Assembly: GCA_945919165.1 (NCBI GenBank)
Contig: CAMEIZ010000013.1
Coordinates: 1-19,409 of the forward strand
Length of the DNA stretch: 19,409 bases
Reading direction: 5' to 3'
Source of the DNA: an uncultured Traorella sp.
Lineage (GTDB): Bacteria > Bacillota_I > Bacilli_A > Erysipelotrichales > Erysipelotrichaceae
A program made the translations under genes and the position numbers. Position 1 is the stretch's first letter. Each line of letters opens with the position of its first letter. Positions 6,824 through 14,258 of this stretch are shown here, one piece after another. The notes beneath the pieces are model-generated. The model made no database searches, was not told the DNA's origin, and saw nothing but the letters and a program-made list of their open reading frames with translations.

Positions 6824-7679
6824 ACTGCTTTTAGGAAAAGATATTGCAGCTCAAATTGATCAAAAAACTCACGATACGATTTTAGAATATAAAAGAATGG
6901 GAAAACGAGTGCCCAAACTGGTGAATATATCAATGAATCAAGCTGCAGCCAGCGCTTCGTATGTCAAAGGACTAATCAAAAAATGTGAAAAAGTCGGTGT
7001 AGATCTGGAATTGATACAGATGGATGAAAGTGTCAGTGATATTGAATTAATCAGGCTTATTCATAAATATAACCAAATGACCAGTGTGGATGGTATTTTG
7101 CTTCAAATGCCTCTTCCTTCTCATATTAAGAAAGAAAAAATCATTAAGGAAATTGATCCGAAAAAAGATGTGGATGGGATGCATCCCTATAATGTGGGGA
7201 ACTTTTATTTAGGTCAAAAAAGCTTTGTTCCATGTACGGCCTTAAGTGTGATGGAATTCATTAAAGCCAGTCATCTTGATTTGAAGGGAAAAGAAGTAGT
7301 TGTTATCGGAAGAAGTAATGTCATCGGTAAGCCAGTAGCTCAGCTGTGTTTGAATGAGCATGCAAGTGTAACGATTGTACATTCGAAAAGTGCTGATATT
7401 GAGAGTATAACGTCAAGAGCGGATGTATTGATTGCGGCTGTCGGTTCTGCCAGATTAGTGAAAAGAAACTGGATTAAAAAGAATGCTGTCGTGATTGATG
7501 TAGGTGTTAATATGGATGATAAGGGATTATGTGGTGATGTTGACTTTGAAAATGTTATCGATTGGGTATCCAAAATTACACCGGTACCGGGAGGCGTCGG
7601 CGTCGTAACAAATTCAATGCTGATGCAGAATCTATTAATTGCCTATAATTCAGGAGGTAAATCATGGAATATGATCTAA
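6813..7679 (+). CDS. folD: Methylene-THF dehydrogenase/methenyl-THF cyclohydrolase, atypical FolD
   Basis: This 288-aa FolD interconverts 5,10-methylene-, methenyl- and 10-formyl-tetrahydrofolate for purine and formyl-Met synthesis. Conserved: DGILLQMPLP (Gln98), KDVDGMHPYNVG (Asp121), the dinucleotide loop GRSNVIGKP (167-174) and TPVPGGVG (256-263). It departs from the classical enzyme at several sites: the catalytic YxxxK motif reads Y50-V-K-G-L54, so the usual lysine (Lys54 in E. coli numbering) is Leu, PCTP is PCTA, and GVGPMT is GVGVVT. Lys56 and Cys58 are kept. From memory, some gut Clostridia FolDs have similar changes. Cyclohydrolase activity may be reduced or differently organised. 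Start at 6813 behind gaggaga; the ATP-less upstream extension to 6768 is rejected. Confidence 0.92.
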   Translation: MENKLLLGKDIAAQIDQKTHDTILEYKRMGKRVPKLVNISMNQAAASASYVKGLIKKCEKVGVDLELIQMDESVSDIELIRLIHKYNQMTSVDGILLQMPLPSHIKKEKIIKEIDPKKDVDGMHPYNVGNFYLGQKSFVPCTALSVMEFIKASHLDLKGKEVVVIGRSNVIGKPVAQLCLNEHASVTIVHSKSADIESITSRADVLIAAVGSARLVKRNWIKKNAVVIDVGVNMDDKGLCGDVDFENVIDWVSKITPVPGGVGVVTNSMLMQNLLIAYNSGGKSWNMI

Positions 7680-7858
7680 ATGATATCGTCGAAATGAAAA
7701 AACAGCATCCATGCCGAAAAAGCACGCAATGGAAAATCATTCGCATGGGCGCAGATATTCGTATAAAATGCTTAGGATGCGGTGCCAGTGTTTTATTCAG
7801 CAGAAGTGAATTTGAAAAAAAATGCAAGAGAATTATTGAAAGAGCAGATAAACAATAG
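7664..7858 (+). CDS. DUF951 family protein
   Basis: A 64-aa protein with the DUF951 (B. subtilis YyzM-like) pattern: YDLNDIVEMKKQHPC near the start, then MGADIRIKCLGCG with paired cysteines that could bind a metal, and a basic C-terminal helix. The molecular function of the family is not established. It overlaps the end of folD by 16 bp with a strong SD (aggaggt), and is followed 12 bp later by ychF. Genes of this family are often found beside ychF or chromosome-partitioning genes in Firmicutes (from memory), consistent with a core role. Confidence 0.9.
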   Translation: MEYDLNDIVEMKKQHPCRKSTQWKIIRMGADIRIKCLGCGASVLFSRSEFEKKCKRIIERADKQ

Positions 7859-7870
7859 AAGGAGAGAATT

Positions 7871-8974
7871 ATGCCACTAACAGCAGGAATTGTAGGACTT
7901 CCTAATGTAGGAAAGTCCACATTATTTAATGCCATTACCAAAAGTCAGGTTGAAGCTGCAAACTATCCGTTTGCTACCATTCAGCCAAACGTAGGAGTAG
8001 TTGAAGTACCGGATGCACGAATTGATCGTCTAGCGGAAATATTTCATCCAAAGAAAACAATTTATACAACCTTTGAGTTTACAGATATTGCTGGTTTGGT
8101 GAAGGGTGCCAGCAAAGGAGAGGGTCTGGGAAATCAGTTTTTAAGCAATATTCGTTTATGTGATGCAATTACACATGTCGTACGTTGCTTTGATGATCCA
8201 AACATCACTCACGTTGAAGGCAGTGTTGATCCAATTCGTGATATTGAAATTATAAATCTGGAATTGACATTGGCAGATCTTCAAACAGTTGAAAATCGTA
8301 TCAGCAAAGTAGAAAGAAAAGCACAGACAACAAGAGATGCTGATGCCAAAAGTGAACTGGAAGTATTAAAAAAACTTCAATCAGTTCTTTTAGAAGGAAA
8401 AGCAGCCAGAAGTGTTGAGCTTAGCAAAGATGAATATCAGTTAGTGAAGAATTTCTCTTTGCTGACATTAAAGCCAATGATTTATGTTGCTAATATGAGT
8501 GAAACTGAAATTGGTGATCCAAGCTCCAATGAATATTACCAGAAGGTATGTGAATATGCCAAAGCAGAAAACAATCTTGTCATTCCGATTTCCGCAAAAA
8601 TAGAAGAAGAGCTTTCAGAAATGGAAAAAGAAGATAAAGAGATGTTCCTTCAGGATTTGGGAATTGATGAAAGCGGATTGGACAAAGTAGTCAAGGCAGC
8701 GTATAACATTTTAAATCTTTGTACATTTTTGACAGCCGGCGAAGATGAATGCCGAGCCTGGACTTTTAAAAAAGGGATGAGTGCTCCTGAATGTGCGGGA
8801 ATTATTCATACTGATTTCCAGAAAGGTTTTATTAAAGCTGAAGTTTATAAATTTGAAGATATTGACAAGTATGAAAGTGAAGTTGCCATTAAAGAAGCCG
8901 GAAAACTAAGAATTGAAGGAAAAGACTATATTGTTGAAGATGGTGATGTTATGCATTTTCGCTTTAATGTCTAA
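7871..8974 (+). CDS. ychF: Ribosome-binding ATPase/GTPase YchF (OLA1 family)
   Basis: A 367-aa member of the Obg-related YchF family, which binds the ribosome and prefers ATP because its G4 motif is altered. Seen here: G1 GLPNVGKST (9-17), G3-type DIAGLVKGAS with the GLGNQFL follow-on, a non-canonical G4 NMSE in place of NKxD, a coiled-coil insertion in the middle, and a C-terminal TGS domain ending in the family's HFRFNV. Length is normal. A good SD (aaggag) precedes the ATG. It is the last gene of the dtd cluster. The stop codon lies in the loop of a small hairpin followed by T residues. Confidence 0.97.
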   Translation: MPLTAGIVGLPNVGKSTLFNAITKSQVEAANYPFATIQPNVGVVEVPDARIDRLAEIFHPKKTIYTTFEFTDIAGLVKGASKGEGLGNQFLSNIRLCDAITHVVRCFDDPNITHVEGSVDPIRDIEIINLELTLADLQTVENRISKVERKAQTTRDADAKSELEVLKKLQSVLLEGKAARSVELSKDEYQLVKNFSLLTLKPMIYVANMSETEIGDPSSNEYYQKVCEYAKAENNLVIPISAKIEEELSEMEKEDKEMFLQDLGIDESGLDKVVKAAYNILNLCTFLTAGEDECRAWTFKKGMSAPECAGIIHTDFQKGFIKAEVYKFEDIDKYESEVAIKEAGKLRIEGKDYIVEDGDVMHFRFNV

Positions 8975-8989
8975 GAATGACATTTTTTT
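8966..8989 (+). terminator. Weak terminator at the end of ychF
   Basis: A 6-bp stem (aatgtc at 8966-8971, gacatt at 8979-8984) with a 7-nt loop holding the ychF stop codon runs into a T-tract (8983-8989). The low-GC stem suggests partial termination. Confidence 0.55.
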
Positions 8990-9010
8990 CACATTGTTAT
9001 GAAAAAATTA

Positions 9011-9019
9011 TGATATAAT
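9011..9019 (+). promoter_or_regulatory. Extended -10 promoter of darA
   Basis: TGA-TATAAT, identical to the dtd promoter core, lies 22 bases before the darA ATG. Confidence 0.6.
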
Positions 9020-9041
9020 GTCAATAGGTGAGGTGAACACT

Positions 9042-9365
9042 ATGAAATTATTATTAGCAATCATGTCAAATGATGATGCTCCAACTGCATCAAGTGCATT
9101 GACAAAAGAAGGGTATTCAGTAACTCGTCTGGCGACAACAGGAGGATTCCTTCGTGCCGGTAATACAACGCTTATTATCGGATGTGAGGATGAAAAAGTT
9201 GATAAGGCAATTGAAGTGATTGGTGAATATTCATCCAGAAGAACAGAAGTTGTTCCTGCAACATCATCTTATGATATTGGAAGATTTGCTTCCTTCCCAG
9301 TAGAAGTACAAGTAGGAGGAGCTACTATCTTTGTACTGAATGTTGAAAACTTTGTGAAACTGTAA
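9042..9365 (+). CDS. darA: Cyclic-di-AMP receptor protein DarA (PII-like)
   Basis: A 107-aa PII-like signal protein (DarA/PstA/YaaQ) that binds cyclic-di-AMP as a trimer. Its output partner in Firmicutes is still poorly defined. The diagnostic start MKLLLAIMSNDDA, the nucleotide-site stretch TTGGFLRAGNTTL and the final VNVE-like strand (FVLNVENF) are present. The frame can be opened at 9018, but the SD aggtgagg (9026-9033) and family alignment set the start at the ATG at 9042. It is monocistronic, with its own promoter and a strong terminator right after the stop. Confidence 0.95.
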   Translation: MKLLLAIMSNDDAPTASSALTKEGYSVTRLATTGGFLRAGNTTLIIGCEDEKVDKAIEVIGEYSSRRTEVVPATSSYDIGRFASFPVEVQVGGATIFVLNVENFVKL

Positions 9366-9366
9366 G

Positions 9367-9388
9367 GCGATCGAAAGATCGCTTTTAG
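9367..9388 (+). terminator. Rho-independent terminator after darA
   Basis: A 6-bp GC-containing stem (gcgatc at 9367-9372, gatcgc at 9377-9382) is closed by a GAAA tetraloop, then TTTT. It begins one base after the darA stop codon. Confidence 0.85.
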
Positions 9389-9408
9389 TTTGAAAAGTCT
9401 GACAGAAA

Positions 9409-9423
9409 TGTAAATGATTTTCA
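9409..9423. promoter_or_regulatory. Candidate Fur-family (Fur/PerR/Zur) box upstream of nrdD
   Basis: TGTAAATGATTTTCA is a 7-1-7 inverted repeat with one mismatch between arms and agrees with the TGATAATNATTATCA consensus at 11 of 14 fixed positions. It lies 13 bases before the -35. Functional binding is inference. Confidence 0.35.
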
Positions 9424-9436
9424 TCAGTCAAATTCA

Positions 9437-9465
9437 TTGTAAAGCATACAAAATAAAGCTATAAT
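9437..9465 (+). promoter_or_regulatory. Sigma-A-type promoter of nrdDG
   Basis: TTGTAA (9437-9442), 17-bp spacer, TATAAT (9460-9465). Transcription should start near 9472, giving a leader of about 25 nt with SD ggagg before the ATG at 9497. Confidence 0.7.
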
Positions 9466-9496
9466 AAAATTAGTTTTTTCACCGGAGGACAAGAAT

Positions 9497-11798
9497 ATGA
9501 TTACGAAAATAAGAAAAAGAGACGGGCGTGAGGACCATTTCATTCCTGAAAGAATCACGCGTGCTATTTTTTTAGCGGCTACAAAAGTGGCAAAAGAAGA
9601 AGGTACAGAAGCTGATTACAGTATGGCGGAATACCTGACAGATCGTGTCGTATCATTGCTGAATCGTGAATACAGAGATGCGATTCCATCTGTTGAACAA
9701 GTGCAAGATGCTGTTGTAAAGGTATTAATTGAAACAGGTCATGCCAAGACAAGTGAAAAATATATCTTGTATCGTGCAGAGCGCACCAAGATTCGAAATA
9801 TGAAAACACGATTGATGAAATCAATCAAGGAAATCACTTTTTCAGATTCAAAAGAAAGTGATCTGAAGCGTGACAACGCCAATATTGATGGAAATACAGC
9901 AATGGGAACAATGCTTCAGTATGGAAGTGCGGTGTCCAAAGAATTCTGTATGAGTCAAATGATGAATCCGGAACACGTACTTCTTCATGAAAATGGTGAT
10001 ATTCATGTACATGATATGGATTTTATGAATATGGGAACACTGACTTGCTGTCAGATTGATCTTTCCAAGCTTTTTCATCATGGATTTTCAACAGGACACG
10101 GTTTTTTAAGAGAACCACAGGATATCATGTCATATGGTGCTTTGGCAGCGATTGCAATTCAAAGTAATCAAAATGATCAACATGGAGGTCAAAGTGTACC
10201 TGCTTTTGATTATTACATGGCACCGGGTGTAGTCAAAACATTTAAGAAAACATATTATGCAAATGTAAAAAAAGCACTGGAATTAATGAAGAGTGCTGAT
10301 GAAACAGTGGTTGAAGAACTGAAAAAACTGGAAGAAAAGACAGGTGTTTTCCCTCGTATTAATATGGAGAGTGAATATTTAGATGCTCTGCATCAGCTTT
10401 TGGCAGAAAAATATGGCTGTAATGAGGCTGAAATCGAAAAAATAGAAAAATTTGCTTATGATGAAACCTATCAGGAAACAGATAAGAAAACCTATCAATC
10501 CATGGAAGGATTCATCCATAATTTAAATACGATGCATTCACGTGCCGGAGCACAGGTACCTTTCTCCAGCATTAACTTTGGAACAGATATTAGTGAAGAA
10601 GGAAGAATGGTATCCAAAAATCTGATTCTGGCTCAGGAAGCAGGGTTAGGAAATGGTGAAACACCTATTTTCCCAATTTTAATCTTTAAGGTTAAAGAAG
10701 GTGTAAACTATAATCAAGAAGATCCAAACTATGATTTGTTTAAACTGAGTTGTCGCTGTTCAGCAAAACGTCTGTTTCCAAACTTTTCATTTTTGGATGC
10801 TCCATTCAATAAACAGTATTATTTACCAAATAATCCTGATTCTGAAGCAACCTATATGGGATGCCGTACCCGTGTTGTATCCAATGTAAATGGAGAATCA
10901 ACGGTTACCGGAAGAGGAAACTGCTCCTTTACTTCAATTAATCTTCCTCGTATTGGAATTAAACATGGAGTTGTAACATTAGGTAAATTTGATGAAGTAG
11001 GATTCTTCAGTGAATTAGATGCTAAAATTGATGCTGTGATTGCCCAGCTTCTTTATGGGACAAGGTGTATGGAGAGGCTCTGATCAGTTGGGCTGGAATG
11101 ATACTTTGGAAGAACTTGTGAAACAGGGTACATTGACATGCGGGTTTATCGGACTGGCAGAATGTTTGAAAGCCTGTATTGGTGTTCACCATGGTGAAAG
11201 TGAAGAAGCCCAGCAATTGGGTCTTAAGATTATTTCTCATATGAGAGAAAGAATGGATCAACAATCAAAAATAGATCATTTGAATTTCTCATTGATAGCT
11301 ACACCTGCTGAAGGATTATCCGGAAGATTTACAAGAATCGATAAAAAACGATTCGGTATTATCCAAGGTGTGACAGATCGTGAATATTACACAAATTCAT
11401 TCCATGTTCCAGTGTATTATCATATTAATGCTTTTGATAAGATTCGCATTGAAGCACCTTATCACGAATTGACAAATGGAGGACATATTTCCTATATTGA
11501 AATGGATGGAGATCCGTCAAACAACCTGGAAGCCTTTGAAGCGGTTGTTCGCTGCATGAAAGAAAGCGGTATTGGATATGGAAGTATCAATCATCCTGTG
11601 GATCGTGACCCTTGCTGTGGCTATTCCGGTGTGATTGAAGGACATATTTGTCCAAAATGCGGACGTGATGAAACAAAAGGCGAAGTGAAGTTTGATAAGA
11701 TTCGTCGTATTACCGGCTATCTTGTAGGAACGCTGGACCGCTTTAATGATGGAAAAAGAGCCGAGGAGCATGATCGCGTAAAACATGACATCAAATAA
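9497..11798 (+). pseudogene. nrdD: Anaerobic (class III) ribonucleotide reductase, interrupted by an out-of-frame deletion
   Basis: NrdD makes deoxynucleotides under anaerobiosis with a glycyl radical installed by NrdG. The first frame (9497-11083) has the ATP-cone (about 1-95), HENGDIHVHDMDF, LTCCQIDLSKLF (Cys184/185), the FSTGHGFLREPQDIMSYGAL block and SCRCSAKRLFPNF (Cys419/421), then breaks after AQLL519 and ends 9 residues later at TGA. The +1 frame resumes at FFMGQGVW (about 11049) and continues through ATPAEGLSGRF, the zinc-type cysteines (DPCCGYSG, CPKCG) and the glycyl-radical site RRITGYLVGTLDR to the TAA at 11798. About 15 residues normally between the halves are missing, so roughly 50 bp appear deleted, perhaps at a TTCTT microhomology. 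The 3' part has no SD of its own. As written, no full enzyme can be made. Confidence 0.88.
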
Positions 11799-12315
11799 AC
11801 TGCGCTTAGCTGCCAAATGCAATATTGATTCCATTGTCGATGGTCCTGGACTTAGAATTGTTGTTTGGACACAGGGATGCCCGCATCACTGTCCATTTTG
11901 TCACAATCCGCAAACGCATGATTTTCATCAAGGTTTTGAAGAAGATGTACAAACGATCAAAGATTTGATTGATCAGACAAAACTGCAATCCGGAATTACC
12001 TTTTCAGGAGGCGAGCCTTTTGAACAGCCTTTACCTTTAATTGAAATCGCAAAATATGCGAAATCAAAAAAAATGAATGTTTGGGCATACACCGGCTATC
12101 TGTTTGAAGAATTGCTGAAGGATGAAAATAAGAAAAAACTGCTGGAATGTGTTGATGTACTGGTAGACGGACGCTTTGTGAATGATCAAAAACACCATGC
12201 TTTAAGATTTAAAGGATCACTGAATCAAAGAATTATTGATGTGTCAAAAACACTGAAAGAAAATAAAATAATTCTCAGTTGCTATGATGAAGAGAACCAA
12301 AAGCTGAAGTTATAA
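11785..12315 (+). CDS. nrdG: Anaerobic ribonucleotide reductase activating protein (radical SAM)
   Basis: A 176-aa radical-SAM enzyme that generates the glycyl radical on NrdD. The cluster motif is CPHHCPFCHNP (Cys32, Cys36, Cys39: CxxxCxxC), preceded by IDSIVDGPGLRIVVWTQG, and the SAM-contact region is FSGGEPFEQ. Length and ending are normal. The ATG overlaps the end of nrdD by 14 bp, so the pair is coupled; with nrdD frameshifted, translation reaching the overlap may be reduced, although a distant gaggag is present upstream. The stop codon lies in the loop of its terminator. The intact state of nrdG beside a broken nrdD argues that the nrdD lesion is recent or an artefact. Confidence 0.95.
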   Translation: MTSNKLRLAAKCNIDSIVDGPGLRIVVWTQGCPHHCPFCHNPQTHDFHQGFEEDVQTIKDLIDQTKLQSGITFSGGEPFEQPLPLIEIAKYAKSKKMNVWAYTGYLFEELLKDENKKKLLECVDVLVDGRFVNDQKHHALRFKGSLNQRIIDVSKTLKENKIILSCYDEENQKLKL

Positions 12316-12327
12316 TCTTCAGCTTTT
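12299..12327 (+). terminator. Rho-independent terminator overlapping the nrdG stop
   Basis: An 11-bp perfect stem (aaaagctgaag at 12299-12309, cttcagctttt at 12317-12327) has the nrdG stop codon (12313-12315) in its 7-nt loop. The A/T flanks allow activity in both directions. Confidence 0.85.
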
Positions 12328-12372
12328 CTACATTTTCAAGTATTTGTTTACCGCATTTGTTAAAAAAAAGGG

Positions 12373-12378
12373 TATAAT
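12373..12378 (+). promoter_or_regulatory. -10 element of the DUF308 gene
   Basis: TATAAT lies 21 bases before the ATG at 12400. No convincing -35; SD agaggtg at 12387-12393. Confidence 0.5.
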
Positions 12379-12399
12379 ACAAATATAGAGGTGAATAAT

Positions 12400-13002
12400 A
12401 TGCTGGATCTAATCAAAGAATTAAAGAAGAATATGGTTTTAGTTTCCATTTTTTATCTGCTTGTAGGAATTATTCTGGTAGCTTTTCCTCAGACAAGCGG
12501 AACATTTATCTGCTATGTGATTGGAGCTTTGGCTATTTTTTATGGAGTTGTACATGGTATTATCTATTTCACACAAAAAGTTGAATATGTGACGTATCAA
12601 TATCATTTAGTAAAAGGAATTATTGGGATTGTCATTGGAGTTTATGTTCTAATGGTACCCGAAGTACTGATTGCCACGTTACCAACAGCTATGGGATTAA
12701 TTGTTTTGGTTGATAGTGTGATAAAAATACAAAATGCGGTGGATTTAAAGCGTATGCGTTACAATCGTTGGTGGCTTGTCTTGCTTGGAGCTTTGATCAC
12801 TTTATTATTTGGATTTTTGATGATTTTTTATCCATTTACGGCTTATTTTTCCATAATTATTTTTGTTGGAGCTTCCTTGATCGTCAATGGTGTATGTGAC
12901 TTAGTTACGATTTTTATTCTTCAAAAGAAAATCAAAGAATTTAAAAAAGAAGTCGAAAATGTCATTATTGATCAAAATCCAATTGAAGAAGAAATCTTAT
13001 AG
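12400..13002 (+). CDS. DUF308/HdeD-like six-helix membrane protein
   Basis: A 200-aa integral membrane protein with six predicted helices (about 11-29, 34-57, 70-86, 90-112, 125-144 and 148-174) arranged as repeating pairs with short loops, followed by a charged cytoplasmic tail. This matches the DUF308/HdeD family, whose best-known member is linked to acid resistance in E. coli; the role in Firmicutes is not known. A GTG nine bases upstream (12391) is in frame, but it is part of the SD (gaggtg), so the ATG at 12400 is preferred. It is monocistronic with its own promoter and terminator. Confidence 0.8.
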   Translation: MLDLIKELKKNMVLVSIFYLLVGIILVAFPQTSGTFICYVIGALAIFYGVVHGIIYFTQKVEYVTYQYHLVKGIIGIVIGVYVLMVPEVLIATLPTAMGLIVLVDSVIKIQNAVDLKRMRYNRWWLVLLGALITLLFGFLMIFYPFTAYFSIIIFVGASLIVNGVCDLVTIFILQKKIKEFKKEVENVIIDQNPIEEEIL

Positions 13003-13029
13003 CGATCTGAGTCATCAGATCGTTTTTTT
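13003..13029 (+). terminator. Rho-independent terminator after the DUF308 gene
   Basis: An 8-bp stem (cgatctga at 13003-13010, tcagatcg at 13015-13022) with a 4-nt loop is followed by seven T, immediately after the stop codon. Confidence 0.9.
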
Positions 13030-13079
13030 AAAATAATCATCTCGATTTTCTTTACTATTAAGTTTTTTTTATAAGATTA

Positions 13080-13088
13080 TGGTATAGT
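13080..13088 (+). promoter_or_regulatory. Extended -10 promoter of arsR-type/nitroreductase operon
   Basis: TGG-TATAGT lies 29 bases before the ATG at 13118, with SD ggagg in between. Confidence 0.5.
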
Positions 13089-13117
13089 GGTTGAAAAGAT
13101 TAAACGGAGGTGGATGA

Positions 13118-13507
13118 ATGTCAGCACTTAGCGAAGATATTCAATGTTTGTCAGCTGAGTTTGAAAGCTGTCAGAAAACTTTATTAGCTCTTGGAGATGA
13201 AAATCGGCAATATCTCATATTGGAAATGATGCGAATGGGAAATTGCAATGGTGTTCGTGTTTTTGAGATTGCGAAAAGAACAAACTTATCAAGACCGGCA
13301 GTTTCGCATCACATTAAAATTCTGAAAGAAGCGGGAATTTTAAAAATGCGTAAAGAAGGTACCAAAAACTATTATTATTTTGATGCCGATATGGAAGCAT
13401 TCAACCGTCTGATCGAAATGTTATTGCATGCCAGAAAAATGATGGAGAGTTTTCCTGACAGAAGTGGGAATGATGATGAAATACTAAAAAAGGAGAAAAC
13501 AAAATGA
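13118..13507 (+). CDS. ArsR-family winged-helix transcriptional regulator
   Basis: A 129-aa regulator. The winged-helix core is clear: a first helix LLALGDENRQYLILEMM, recognition helix NLSRPAVSHHIKILKEAGIL (56-75), and a beta-wing RKEGTKNYYYF (79-88). Cys10, Cys18 and Cys43 could serve metal or thiol sensing, but no classic CxC metal site on the recognition helix is present, so the signal is unknown. Its TGA overlaps the ATG of the nitroreductase (ATGA), so it is likely autoregulated together with that enzyme. Good SD ggagg before the ATG. Confidence 0.88.
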   Translation: MSALSEDIQCLSAEFESCQKTLLALGDENRQYLILEMMRMGNCNGVRVFEIAKRTNLSRPAVSHHIKILKEAGILKMRKEGTKNYYYFDADMEAFNRLIEMLLHARKMMESFPDRSGNDDEILKKEKTK

Positions 13508-14163
13508 ATGTTATGGAAGCAATGAAGATACGTCACAGTGTGAGACAGTATCTGGATAAACCAATTGAAAAAGAAATCATTGATGAATTAGAAAAAGAAA
13601 TTGAAAAATGCAATCAAAAAAGTGGCTTGCATATCCAGCTCATTACAAATGAACCGAAAGCTTTTGACGGCTTTATGGCTCATTATGGAAATTTCAGTGG
13701 AGTAACCAATTATATCGCCATGATTGGACCAAAAGGAAATACCTTAGAAGAAACATGTGGCTATTATGGCGAGCATTTAGTGCTTTTAGCACAGCAATTG
13801 GGATTAAATACATGCTGGGTAGCTTTAACATACAACAAAGTGAAAACAGCCTTTACATTGAATCAGAATGAAAAGCTTTGTATTGTTATTGCACTGGGAT
13901 ATGGATGTACACAGGGAAAAGCTCATTCTTCAAAACCTATTGAAAAACTTGCCAATATCAATGAAACAATGCCGCAGTGGTATAAAGAGGGTGTAGAAGC
14001 TGCCCTGTTAGCACCTACAGCGATGAATCAACAGAAATTTATGTTTGATTATAAAGAGAATAAAGTTACTGTCAAAGCAGGGCTTGGCTTTTATTCAAAA
14101 ATCGATTTGGGAATTGTGAAATATCATTTTGAAATCGGGGCACAGAGAAAAATAGAATGGTAA
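13504..14163 (+). CDS. Nitroreductase family protein
   Basis: A 219-aa protein of the flavin-dependent nitroreductase superfamily, which reduces nitro compounds, quinones or flavins with NAD(P)H. The N-terminal FMN-phosphate-binding motif RHSVRQY (10-16) and later features (GEHLVLLAQQLGLNTCWVA; a second region EAALLAPTAMNQQ typical of the C-terminal FMN contacts) are present. The native substrate cannot be inferred. It is coupled to the upstream ArsR-type regulator by a 4-bp overlap (SD aggag), suggesting expression on exposure to a toxic compound or redox signal. A strong terminator follows. Confidence 0.88.
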   Translation: MNVMEAMKIRHSVRQYLDKPIEKEIIDELEKEIEKCNQKSGLHIQLITNEPKAFDGFMAHYGNFSGVTNYIAMIGPKGNTLEETCGYYGEHLVLLAQQLGLNTCWVALTYNKVKTAFTLNQNEKLCIVIALGYGCTQGKAHSSKPIEKLANINETMPQWYKEGVEAALLAPTAMNQQKFMFDYKENKVTVKAGLGFYSKIDLGIVKYHFEIGAQRKIEW

Positions 14164-14166
14164 TAT

Positions 14167-14194
14167 CAGCAAGGATGTAAATCCTTGCTGTTTT
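14167..14194 (+). terminator. Rho-independent terminator after the nitroreductase gene
   Basis: A 10-bp perfect stem (cagcaaggat at 14167-14176, atccttgctg at 14181-14190) with loop gtaa is followed by TTTT. Confidence 0.9.
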
Positions 14195-14224
14195 CATTCG
14201 GGCATATTCATCTGATTAGGAAAA

Positions 14225-14233
14225 TGTTATAAT
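14225..14233 (+). promoter_or_regulatory. Extended -10 promoter of ispF operon
   Basis: TGT-TATAAT lies 25 bases before the ispF ATG, with SD aaggag between. Confidence 0.6.
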
Positions 14234-14258
14234 AAAGCTGTTTAAAAAGGAGAAGTTT

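Noticed and set aside
9018..9041. N-terminal extension of darA from 9018
   Set aside because: The extra residues cover the -10 and SD; the PII-like family begins MKLLLA.
9579..9824. Minus-strand open frame inside nrdD (and similar antisense frames in ychF, rarA, folD, HAD and HD genes)
   Set aside because: They lie opposite clearly coding genes and have no SD or recognisable protein.
11040..11083. nrdD break as programmed frameshift, translational bypass, intron or intein
   Set aside because: Conserved residues are absent at the junction, no extra sequence is inserted, and there is no slippery heptamer or intron-like structure. A deletion explains it better.
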